Source: Pseudoalteromonas sp. BSi20652
GTDB lineage: Bacteria; Pseudomonadota; Gammaproteobacteria; Enterobacterales; Alteromonadaceae
Assembly: GCF_000239855.1 (NCBI RefSeq)
Contig: NZ_BADT01000100.1
Span: forward strand, 1 to 52,253
Direction of reading: 5' to 3'
DNA length: 52,253 bases
Shown: piece by piece, positions 45,760-52,253 of the stretch
Layout: the number at the start of each line of letters is the position of its first letter
Numbering within the stretch: the stretch's first letter is position 1
Notes under the pieces: generated by a model
Database searches by the model: none
What the model was told of the DNA's origin: nothing
Seen by the model: only the letters and a program-made list of their open reading frames with translations
Program-made: the position numbers and the translations under genes

Positions 45760-45913
45760 AATGATTTTTTGTATTTAAGGCAAACACAATTTGATTTTAA
45801 CACACACACGTATCGTCACATACACTTGGGTGCATTTGAAGTTTAAATACTTCGATGTTGGTGCTATGGGATATGTGGAGGCCTAACCCTAACAACTATA
45901 GAGGATCTATAAA
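45760..45913 (+). promoter_or_regulatory. rpsB 5' leader, probable S2 autoregulatory region
   Basis: The stretch upstream of rpsB is untranslated and structured. GAAGT and ACTTC form a small stem near 45838-45853, bracketed by GTGCAT and ATGTTGGTGC. Ribosomal protein S2 represses its own operon through the 5' leader in E. coli and relatives, so this leader is the likely site here. I did not model the full fold. Confidence 0.4.
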
Positions 45914-46642
45914 ATGGCAAACGTTTCAATGCGCGATATGCTTCAAGCTGGTGTTCACTTTGGTCACCAAGCTCGTTACTGGAACCCTAAGATGAAGCCT
46001 TTCATCTTCGGCACACGTAACCGTGTACATATCATCAACCTTGAGCAAACAGTACCAATGTTCAATAACGCACTTAAGTTTTTAACTGGTGCTGCTTCAA
46101 ACAAAGGTAAAGTTCTTTTCGTTGGTACTAAGCGCGCAGCAAGCGAAGCAGTAAAAGAAGCAGCTATCGCTAGCGATCAGTTTTACGTTAACCACCGTTG
46201 GTTAGGTGGCATGTTGACTAACTGGAAAACAGTTCGTCAATCAATCAAGCGTCTTAAAGACCTTGAAGCTCAAAGCCAAGACGGAACTTTCGAGAAATTA
46301 ACTAAGAAAGAAACGTTAATGCTTAACCGCGAAATGGAAAAGCTTGAAAAGAGCCTTGGTGGTATCAAAAACATGGGCGGTCTTCCAGATGCGCTTTTTG
46401 TTATCGATGCTGACCACGAGCACATTGCTATCCGTGAAGCTAACAACCTAGGTATTCCTGTTGTTGCAATCGTTGATACTAACTCTAATCCAGACGGCGT
46501 TGATTTCATCGTTCCTGGTAATGATGATGCTATCCGTGCTGTAAGCCTTTACACTAGCGCTGTTGCAGCTGCTATCACTGAAGGTCGCGAGAATAACATC
46601 GTTGCTCAAGCTGAGAAAGACGATTTCGTTGAAGCTGAGTAA
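45914..46642 (+). CDS. rpsB: 30S ribosomal protein S2
   Basis: S2 is a small-subunit protein at the head-body junction, needed for S1 binding. The 242-residue protein is highly conserved, from [27 protein letters not shown] (given here by its start [14 protein letters not shown]) through [14 protein letters not shown] and the coiled-coil arm, to [12 protein letters not shown] and [19 protein letters not shown]. Length equals E. coli S2. Codon use is strongly biased, as expected for high expression. An attenuator and tsf follow. Confidence 0.98.
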   Translation: MANVSMRDMLQAGVHFGHQARYWNPKMKPFIFGTRNRVHIINLEQTVPMFNNALKFLTGAASNKGKVLFVGTKRAASEAVKEAAIASDQFYVNHRWLGGMLTNWKTVRQSIKRLKDLEAQSQDGTFEKLTKKETLMLNREMEKLEKSLGGIKNMGGLPDALFVIDADHEHIAIREANNLGIPVVAIVDTNSNPDGVDFIVPGNDDAIRAVSLYTSAVAAAITEGRENNIVAQAEKDDFVEAE

Positions 46643-46654
46643 TTAGCTGTCATC

Positions 46655-46683
46655 AAGTCTTCATCTTTTTAAGGTGAAGACTT
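46655..46683 (+). terminator. Hairpin between rpsB and tsf (probable attenuator)
   Basis: AAGTCTTCATC and GGTGAAGACTT form an 11-bp stem with one G-T pair and a short T-rich loop. No long T run follows, so it probably lowers read-through or guards mRNA. A GCGGGT-A-ACCCGC palindrome lies about 20 bases further on. Confidence 0.5.
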
Positions 46684-46746
46684 GCTATTCTTGTATAGCG
46701 GGTAACCCGCTTATCTAAACCAGATTTCAGATTTGAGGATTTACTA

Positions 46747-47598
46747 ATGGCTGTAACTACTGCCCTAGTTAAAGAATTACGCGAGCGCACAGGCGCTGGC
46801 ATGATGGATTGTAAAAAAGCGTTAACTGAGACTGATGGCGACATCGAGTTAGCGATTGAAAACATGCGTAAAAGTGGCGCTGCTAAAGCTGCTAAAAAAG
46901 CAGGTAACATTGCTGCTGAAGGTACTATCATCATCAAGCAAAATGCGGGTGTTGCAGTACTAGTAGAAGTTAACTGTCAAACAGACTTCGTTGCAAAAGA
47001 CGTAAGCTTCTTAGCATTTGCTAATAAAGTTGCTGACGCTGCAATTGCTGACACAATCTCTATCGAAGACTTACAAGCTAAGTTTGAAGAAGATCGTGTT
47101 GAGCTAGTGACTAAAATTGGCGAAAACATCAACGTACGTCGTCTACAATACGTAACAGGTGAAAACCTTGTTGAGTACCGTCATGGCGATCGTATCGGTG
47201 TTGTTGTTGCGGGTGTTGCTGATGAAGAAACACTTAAGCACGTTGCAATGCATGTTGCTGCATCTAGCCCTGAATACTTAACACCTTCTGATGTACCAGC
47301 TGACGTTGTTGAAAAAGAAAAGCAAGTACAAATCGAAATCGCGATGAATGAAGGCAAGCCTGCTGAAATCGCTGAGAAGATGGTTGTTGGTCGCATGAAA
47401 AAATTCACTGGTGAGGTTTCTCTTACTGGTCAAGCTTTCATCATGGAACCTAAAAAGTCTGTTGGCGATATTCTTAAAGAGAAAAACGCAACAGTTACTA
47501 GCTTCGTACGTGTAGAAGTTGGTGAAGGTATCGAGAAGAAAGAAGAAGATTTTGCTGCTGAAGTTGCTGCTCAAATTGCTGCTGCTAAAGCTAAGTAA
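46747..47598 (+). CDS. tsf: Elongation factor Ts
   Basis: EF-Ts exchanges GDP for GTP on EF-Tu. The 283-residue protein has the N-terminal UBA-like part ([20 protein letters not shown]), then the core with the EF-Tu-contacting [10 protein letters not shown], and a C-terminal module ending with [15 protein letters not shown]. Length equals E. coli EF-Ts (283). It is co-oriented with rpsB and ends before a strong terminator. Confidence 0.98.
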   Translation: MAVTTALVKELRERTGAGMMDCKKALTETDGDIELAIENMRKSGAAKAAKKAGNIAAEGTIIIKQNAGVAVLVEVNCQTDFVAKDVSFLAFANKVADAAIADTISIEDLQAKFEEDRVELVTKIGENINVRRLQYVTGENLVEYRHGDRIGVVVAGVADEETLKHVAMHVAASSPEYLTPSDVPADVVEKEKQVQIEIAMNEGKPAEIAEKMVVGRMKKFTGEVSLTGQAFIMEPKKSVGDILKEKNATVTSFVRVEVGEGIEKKEEDFAAEVAAQIAAAKAK

Positions 47599-47679
47599 GA
47601 TTAACTATTTGTGATGCAAAAGGAAATTAGATGCAATTAAAGTACTATTTGGTTTTGCTTCACAGCTAGAAATTCTTTA

Positions 47680-47722
47680 AAATAACCGCGCTTTTATGTT
47701 TAACATAAGCGCGGTTATTTTT
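47680..47722 (+). terminator. Strong terminator between tsf and pyrH
   Basis: AAATAACCGCGCTT-TATGTT and AACATAAGCGCGGTTATTT form a stem of about 18 bp, followed by a T run. pyrH starts 35 bases later, so it needs either read-through or a promoter I cannot see. Confidence 0.9.
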
Positions 47723-47756
47723 TATCCATAATTTAATAAAAGTTGGCCCCAATACT

Positions 47757-48506
47757 ATGATTATCAATCGCAAACCTATTTTTAGACGTGTTCTTCTCAA
47801 ATTAAGCGGTGAAGCTTTAATGGGAGACGCAGGCTTTGGCATCGATCCAAAAGTTTTAGATCGCATGGCTCAAGAAATCAAGGAGCTGGTAGAACTCGAC
47901 GTAGAAGTGGGTTTAGTGATCGGTGGTGGTAACTTTTTACGCGGCGGTTCTCTTGCCGAAGCGGGTATGAATCGCGTTGTAGGCGATCATATGGGTATGC
48001 TTGCAACCGTTATGAATGGTTTAGCAATGCGCGATGCATTGCATCGTGCATTTGTTAACTGTCGTTTAATGTCGGCTATTCCGCTTAATGGTGTATGTGA
48101 CGCTTATAACTGGGCTGAAGCAATTAGTTTGTTAAAAACAGGTCGTGTTGTTATTTTTGCAGCAGGTACGGGTAATCCGTTCTTTACTACTGATTCTGCT
48201 GCGTGTTTACGTGGTATTGAAATTGAAGCCGATACCGTAATCAAAGCAACTAAGGTTGATGGTGTTTACAGTGATGACCCTGTTAAAAACCCAGATGCAA
48301 CGCTTTATACCCATTTAAGCTACAATGAAGTTATTGATAAAGAATTAAAAGTTATGGATTTAGCGGCGTTTACTTTGGCACGCGATCATAAAATGCCACT
48401 AAGCGTATTTAATATGAATAAATCAGGCGCGCTTAAGCGTGTTATTATGGGTGAAGAAGAGGGAACCCTTATTTCTTCACAAGCCTCAGATGAAATAATC
48501 AAATAG
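47757..48506 (+). CDS. pyrH: Uridylate kinase
   Basis: PyrH phosphorylates UMP to UDP as an amino-acid-kinase-fold hexamer. The 249-residue protein has the phosphate loop [10 protein letters not shown], the VVIGGGNF-like [12 protein letters not shown], then ADHMGM-type [25 protein letters not shown] and [13 protein letters not shown]. These are the UMP and ATP site segments. Length is close to the family (241). ATG 47757 begins the conserved N-terminus and frr follows after 14 bases. Confidence 0.97.
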   Translation: MIINRKPIFRRVLLKLSGEALMGDAGFGIDPKVLDRMAQEIKELVELDVEVGLVIGGGNFLRGGSLAEAGMNRVVGDHMGMLATVMNGLAMRDALHRAFVNCRLMSAIPLNGVCDAYNWAEAISLLKTGRVVIFAAGTGNPFFTTDSAACLRGIEIEADTVIKATKVDGVYSDDPVKNPDATLYTHLSYNEVIDKELKVMDLAAFTLARDHKMPLSVFNMNKSGALKRVIMGEEEGTLISSQASDEIIK

Positions 48507-48520
48507 ATTAGGATTGAACC

Positions 48521-49078
48521 GTGATTAACGATATTCAAAAAGATGCGCAAGCGCGCATGCAAAAGAGTGTAACAGCACTAGGCAGTCAACTATCTAAAAT
48601 CCGTACTGGTCGTGCTCACCCTGCGATATTAGATGGTATTATGGTGTCTTACTACGGCGCACCAACACCGTTAAACCAAGTTGCAAACGTAACAATTGAA
48701 GACTCTCGTACACTTGCTATTGGTGTGTTTGATAAGTCATTAGCGCAAGCTGTTGAAAAAGCAATTATGGCGTCTGATTTAGGTTTAAACCCTATGTCGG
48801 CAGGTACTGTTATTCGCGTACCACTTCCTCCTCTTACAGAGGAACGTCGTAAAGATTTAATTAAAATTGTACGCGCTGAAGTTGAAGGCGGTCGTGTTGC
48901 TATTCGTAATATTCGTCGCGATGCGAATGGCGATGTGAAAGCTTTATTAAAAGATAAAGACATATCTGAAGATGAAGCGCGTCAATCTGATGATGCGATT
49001 CAAAAGCTGACTGATAAGTTCATTAAAGAAATGGACACTTTATTAGCTGCTAAAGAAACAGAATTAATGGAAATTTAA
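48521..49078 (+). CDS. frr: Ribosome recycling factor
   Basis: RRF splits the post-termination ribosome together with EF-G. The 185-residue protein has the usual two-domain L shape: a helix with [28 protein letters not shown]-type N-terminal sequence (only short parts quoted), the small domain with [14 protein letters not shown] and [20 protein letters not shown], and the C-terminal helices with [20 protein letters not shown] 48521 is the start, as length equals E. coli Frr. A 320-base non-coding stretch follows. Confidence 0.97.
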   Translation: MINDIQKDAQARMQKSVTALGSQLSKIRTGRAHPAILDGIMVSYYGAPTPLNQVANVTIEDSRTLAIGVFDKSLAQAVEKAIMASDLGLNPMSAGTVIRVPLPPLTEERRKDLIKIVRAEVEGGRVAIRNIRRDANGDVKALLKDKDISEDEARQSDDAIQKLTDKFIKEMDTLLAAKETELMEI

Positions 49079-49092
49079 GTAAGATCCTGTTT

Positions 49093-49220
49093 ATCCTTTG
49101 AAGTTGAATTTGCAGCAGGGTGTTTGTTTTTTAGGCAAGGCACAGCCTATATAGCGTGGTTATTCCCCGTAATTAGGCGATAACGACGCATAAAATTCAA
49201 ACACGCGCTGCCCAAAGGAT
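49093..49220. repeat. 128-bp imperfect palindromic element between frr and uppS
   Basis: Outer arms ATCCTTTG (49093-49100) and CAAAGGAT (49213-49220) are perfect. A second arm pair, GCAGC..GTGTTTG (49112-49126) and CAAACAC..GCTGC (49198-49211), and an inner pair GTTAT/ATAAC (49159-49184) extend it. It has no reading frame. It looks like a mobile-type or REP-like intergenic element. The rest of the 323-base gap (49221-49401) holds no gene I can support; a TATACT near 49362 could be a -10 box for uppS. Confidence 0.6.
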
Positions 49221-49401
49221 TCTGCCTAGGGATGATAACTCTTTGTTGTCTACGTGGATGTAGAAAGGGGCGTGAGTAGAAAGCAGAAGCTTTGCTTGTT
49301 TTTACTTAGTCCAAGGTCGACAGGACCTATTAAATTTATTAGTTTTGAAACGCTGTCTGGGGTATACTAGGCGGCGTTTTTTTATGGAATAATCGATATT
49401 T

Positions 49402-50172
49402 ATGGCTCTAGACGCTGACACAATTTCACAGCAATGTTTACCTAAGCATGTTGCTATCATAATGGATGGTAACGGACGTTGGGCGCAAGCTAGAAATAGA
49501 CCTCGTGTATATGGGCATAAAAAAGGTGTGGACGCAGTGCGTCAATCTGTTCAGTTTTGTACTAAATTGGGGATACAATCGTTAACCTTATTTGCTTTTA
49601 GTAGTGAAAACTGGCGCCGCCCTGAAGACGAAGTAAACACGTTAATGGAGCTTTTTCTCTTTGTTTTAACAAAGGAAGTTAAAAAGCTTCATAAAAACAA
49701 TGTAAAACTAACCATTATTGGAGATTTATCACGATTTTCAGAAGGTTTGCGCAGCAAAGTATATGCTGCACAAGAACTGACAGAAAATAACACTGGGCTG
49801 TGCTTAAATGTAGCAGCTAATTACGGTGGTCGTTGGGATATTGCTAACGCGGCTAAACAATTAGCTTTGCAAGTGGCGAAAGGCGAGCTCAACACAGACG
49901 ATATTACCGAAGAGCGTTTGGCGCAGCATATGAGCATGGCAGATCAGGCAGTACCTGATTTACTTATTCGCACTGGTGGCGATGTTCGTATTAGTAACTT
50001 TTTACTATGGCAAGCCGCTTACGCAGAACTTTACTTTACCGACACACTTTGGCCTGATTTTAATGAAGCAGCATTTGCTGAAGCCATAGCATGTTACGTT
50101 GCCAGAGAGCGACGTTTTGGTTGTACGGGCGAACAAATAAAACAATTACTCGCTCAAACCCAAATAGAATAA
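49402..50172 (+). CDS. uppS: Undecaprenyl diphosphate synthase
   Basis: UppS extends farnesyl diphosphate to the C55 lipid carrier for peptidoglycan and O-antigen. The 256-residue protein has the catalytic Asp in [31 protein letters not shown], then NYGGRWD and [18 protein letters not shown] with the downstream [10 protein letters not shown]. It is complete. ATG 49402 is the conserved start. The stop lies 11 bases before the cdsA TTG start, so these are co-transcribed. Confidence 0.97.
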   Translation: MALDADTISQQCLPKHVAIIMDGNGRWAQARNRPRVYGHKKGVDAVRQSVQFCTKLGIQSLTLFAFSSENWRRPEDEVNTLMELFLFVLTKEVKKLHKNNVKLTIIGDLSRFSEGLRSKVYAAQELTENNTGLCLNVAANYGGRWDIANAAKQLALQVAKGELNTDDITEERLAQHMSMADQAVPDLLIRTGGDVRISNFLLWQAAYAELYFTDTLWPDFNEAAFAEAIACYVARERRFGCTGEQIKQLLAQTQIE

Positions 50173-50183
50173 GGGTCACAATT

Positions 50184-51051
50184 TTGTTAAAACAACGAAT
50201 TTTAACCTCACTAGTGCTAGCTCCGTTAGCGTTAGCTTTGGTTTTTTATACACCGCTTACGTTATTTAGTTATTTTGCGGGTGCAATAGTATTATTGGGT
50301 GCATGGGAGTGGTCTGCATTCATGGGATTGTGTAGCAAGCTTAAAAGAGGCTCATTTGTCGTTTTAGTTGGCGCATTATTAGGATTACTTAATTTACATT
50401 GGCCAATAGATTCATTATGGCAAAACGGTAAATTAGTTGGTGATGCAAATTATGTATTTACGCTCGCATTTGCTTGGTGGATTGTCGCTAGCTATTTGAT
50501 ATGGCGCTACCCAGCAATGGCAAAAGCATGGAATGAAGGCCTAGTTATGCGCGGCATTGCAGGTTTATTAACGCTTGTGCCGTTATGGCTTGCACTAAAT
50601 ACACTACGTAGCGCGCAATACGTCGAATCAACTCATTTTGGTTCTGTGCTTATTTTATTAGTACTCGGTATTGTATGGAGCGCAGATGTGGGTGCTTACT
50701 TTACCGGTAAAAGTTTCGGTAAACATAAGTTAATGCCTAAAGTAAGCCCAAATAAAACGATTGAAGGGTTAGCCGGCGGCGTTGTTGCATCAATTATTTT
50801 TGTTATTAGTCTTTTGTCATTTTACTGATATTGATTTAGTTGTTTGGCCCATATACGCCATAATGACTGCATTTATTGCTTTATTTTCTGCAGTAGGTGA
50901 TTTGTTGGAAAGTATGTTTAAACGCGAAGCTGGTTTGAAAGATAGCGGTAGTTGCTTACCTGGTCATGGCGGTATTTTAGATAGAATTGATAGCCTAACG
51001 GCAGCGGCTCCAATGTTTGTTATGTGCTATGCGTGGACTCTGAGTTTATGA
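50184..51051 (+). pseudogene. cdsA: Phosphatidate cytidylyltransferase CdsA, frame broken near 50797
   Basis: CdsA makes CDP-diacylglycerol, the precursor of all membrane phospholipids. TTG 50184 (MLKQRILTS) is preceded by AAGGG with eight bases spacing. The first frame has the membrane helices and FGKHKLMPKVSPNKTIEG. The second continues with GDLLESMFKREAGLKDSGS and PGHGGILDRIDSL, the family signature. Removing one T from the five-T run 50797-50801 joins them into about 288 residues, like E. coli CdsA (285). Because the gene is normally essential, I believe this is a read error. The stop overlaps the dxr ATG (ATGA). Confidence 0.92.
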
Positions 51052-52253
51052 GCCAAAAGCAATTGTTGGTTATTTTAGGCGCAACAGGCTCAATTGGTTT
51101 AAGTACACTTGATGTTGTGTCGCGAAATAAAGAGTTATTTGATGTTTTTGTTTTGACTGCAGGACAAAATGCAAAGAAAATGGCGGAGTTGTGTATTGAA
51201 CATGAACCGCTTTATGCAATTATGGCTAATCAGCAGGCCGCAGAACAGCTATCTGCTCATTTAGCTAATACTCAGTGTCAAACTCTTGTTATGCACGGTG
51301 AGCAAGCAATGAGTGATTTATGTGCTCATCCCGATGTTGACATTGTAATGTCGGCAATTGTAGGTGCAGCTGGTTTACTACCAACATTAAGTGCAGTAGA
51401 AGCAGGTAAAAAAGTACTGCTAGCTAATAAAGAATCCTTAGTTATGTCGGGTCAGTTGTTCATTGATAAAGTCAAACAACACAAAGCGACGCTACTACCA
51501 ATTGATAGCGAGCATAATGCTATTTTTCAATGCCTACCTTCTTCGTTACAAAATGGCAAAGGCGATCAAAACCTGCAGCAACATGGCGTAAGTAAAATTT
51601 TGCTTACCGGCTCTGGTGGCCCGTTTTTAACACGTGATATAAATACGCTTAAAGATGTAACTGTCAATGAAGCCGTGGTACATCCAAACTGGTCAATGGG
51701 TAAAAAAATATCAGTAGATTCCGCAACTATGATGAACAAAGGCTTAGAGTTTATTGAAGCTAAGTGGTTATTCAACTGTGATGCCAGTGATATTGAAGTC
51801 GTTATTCATCCGCAAAGTATTATTCATTCAATGGTGCAGTACCATGATGGTTCTATTTTAGCGCAAATGGGAAATCCTGATATGCGCACGCCTATTGCGC
51901 ATGCACTTGCTTATCCTGAACGAATAAATGCAGGTGTTAAACCGTTAAACTTTTCTGATATTTCTGATTTTACCTTCACTAAACCTGATTTTACTCGTTA
52001 CCCTAATTTGCAACTTGCTATTGATGCATGCTCTGCAGGGCAGGGGGCGACAACAACGGTTAATGCAGCTAACGAAATAGCTGTAGAGGCGTTCTTAAAT
52101 GGTAAAATTGGTTTTACCGATATATATAAAATAAATGCACAGACCCTTGAAGCTGCAACGTACACCAATGTACAAAGTTTAGACGAAATTTTAGACTGCG
52201 ATAAATTAGCGCGTATTAGCGCTTCAGAATTTATAACAAAAGTGGCGCATTAA
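51048..52253 (+). CDS. dxr: 1-deoxy-D-xylulose 5-phosphate reductoisomerase
   Basis: Dxr converts DXP to MEP in the second step of the non-mevalonate isoprenoid pathway. The 401-residue protein is complete and ends exactly at the window's last base. Seen are the NADPH loop ILGATGSIGLSTLDV, the ANKESLVMSG segment, the metal ligands in LLPIDSEHNAIFQC (Asp and Glu), and GSGGPF. NWSMGKKISVDSATMMNKGLE is the substrate loop, and further on lies HPQSIIHSMVQYHDGS. The ATG overlaps the cdsA stop; a longer in-frame reading from 51024 is not conserved. rseP would be expected next. Confidence 0.97.
   Translation: MSQKQLLVILGATGSIGLSTLDVVSRNKELFDVFVLTAGQNAKKMAELCIEHEPLYAIMANQQAAEQLSAHLANTQCQTLVMHGEQAMSDLCAHPDVDIVMSAIVGAAGLLPTLSAVEAGKKVLLANKESLVMSGQLFIDKVKQHKATLLPIDSEHNAIFQCLPSSLQNGKGDQNLQQHGVSKILLTGSGGPFLTRDINTLKDVTVNEAVVHPNWSMGKKISVDSATMMNKGLEFIEAKWLFNCDASDIEVVIHPQSIIHSMVQYHDGSILAQMGNPDMRTPIAHALAYPERINAGVKPLNFSDISDFTFTKPDFTRYPNLQLAIDACSAGQGATTTVNAANEIAVEAFLNGKIGFTDIYKINAQTLEAATYTNVQSLDEILDCDKLARISASEFITKVAH

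Noticed and set aside
1-52253. CRISPR arrays, tRNA or rRNA genes, prophage, insertion sequences
   Set aside because: No spaced direct repeats, cloverleaf-type sequences, transposase or phage structural genes were seen on reading both strands.

Overview
The window reads as the chromosome of a marine gammaproteobacterium, most likely Pseudoalteromonas or a near relative. The A/T-rich base use, the proteins closest in sequence to E. coli and Vibrio homologues (FadR, Lon, HupB, PspABC, SapABCDF, GlnD, RpsB) and the gene order all point that way. The genus is my inference; no database was searched.

Layout. (1) 1-2310 is the tail of a chromosomal integron cassette array: four small plus-strand genes of unknown or loosely known function, separated by attC-like sites at 397-464, 1307-1407 and 1684-1799. 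The integrase must lie left of the window. (2) 2660-16095 is core genome: fadR, a GNAT acetyltransferase, a YjbR-family gene, efpL, a GGDEF-EAL signalling protein, an M16 peptidase, sixA with a RidA-like protein and an SDR enzyme, an AEC transporter, smrB, prmB and aroC. (3) 16425-21415 is the protein-quality block lon-hupB-ppiD, with a heat-shock-type promoter before lon. (4) 22098-32501 is envelope stress and peptide uptake: sapABCDF and pspF on the minus strand, back to back with pspABC-ycjX-ycjF on the plus strand, and a sigma-54-type promoter between them. (5) 32642-35239 is amino-acid catabolism: methionine gamma-lyase, then phhA-phhB behind a TyrR/PhhR-like box. (6) 35299-40037 is an accessory minus-strand operon: HlyD-like adaptor, ABC ATPase, large FtsX-type permease and a secreted CPPC protein. 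A DUF2971 gene follows. (7) 41323-52253 is the conserved dapD-glnD-map cluster divergent from rpsB-tsf-pyrH-frr-uppS-cdsA-dxr, covering translation, UMP supply, ribosome recycling, and undecaprenyl, phospholipid and isoprenoid synthesis.

Caution for readers. Eight genes are out of frame by one base at or near a run of 5 to 7 A or T: the GGDEF-EAL gene, the AEC transporter, ycjX, phhA, the FtsX permease, its ATPase, glnD and cdsA. CdsA is normally essential and most of these proteins are otherwise well conserved, so I read the cluster as base-calling error in the assembly rather than gene decay. I give each gene its full reconstructed extent and mark the break.

I saw no tRNA, rRNA, CRISPR array, prophage or insertion sequence. 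The most novel-looking material is the cassette array with its uncharacterised membrane proteins, and the adaptor-ABC-CPPC operon.
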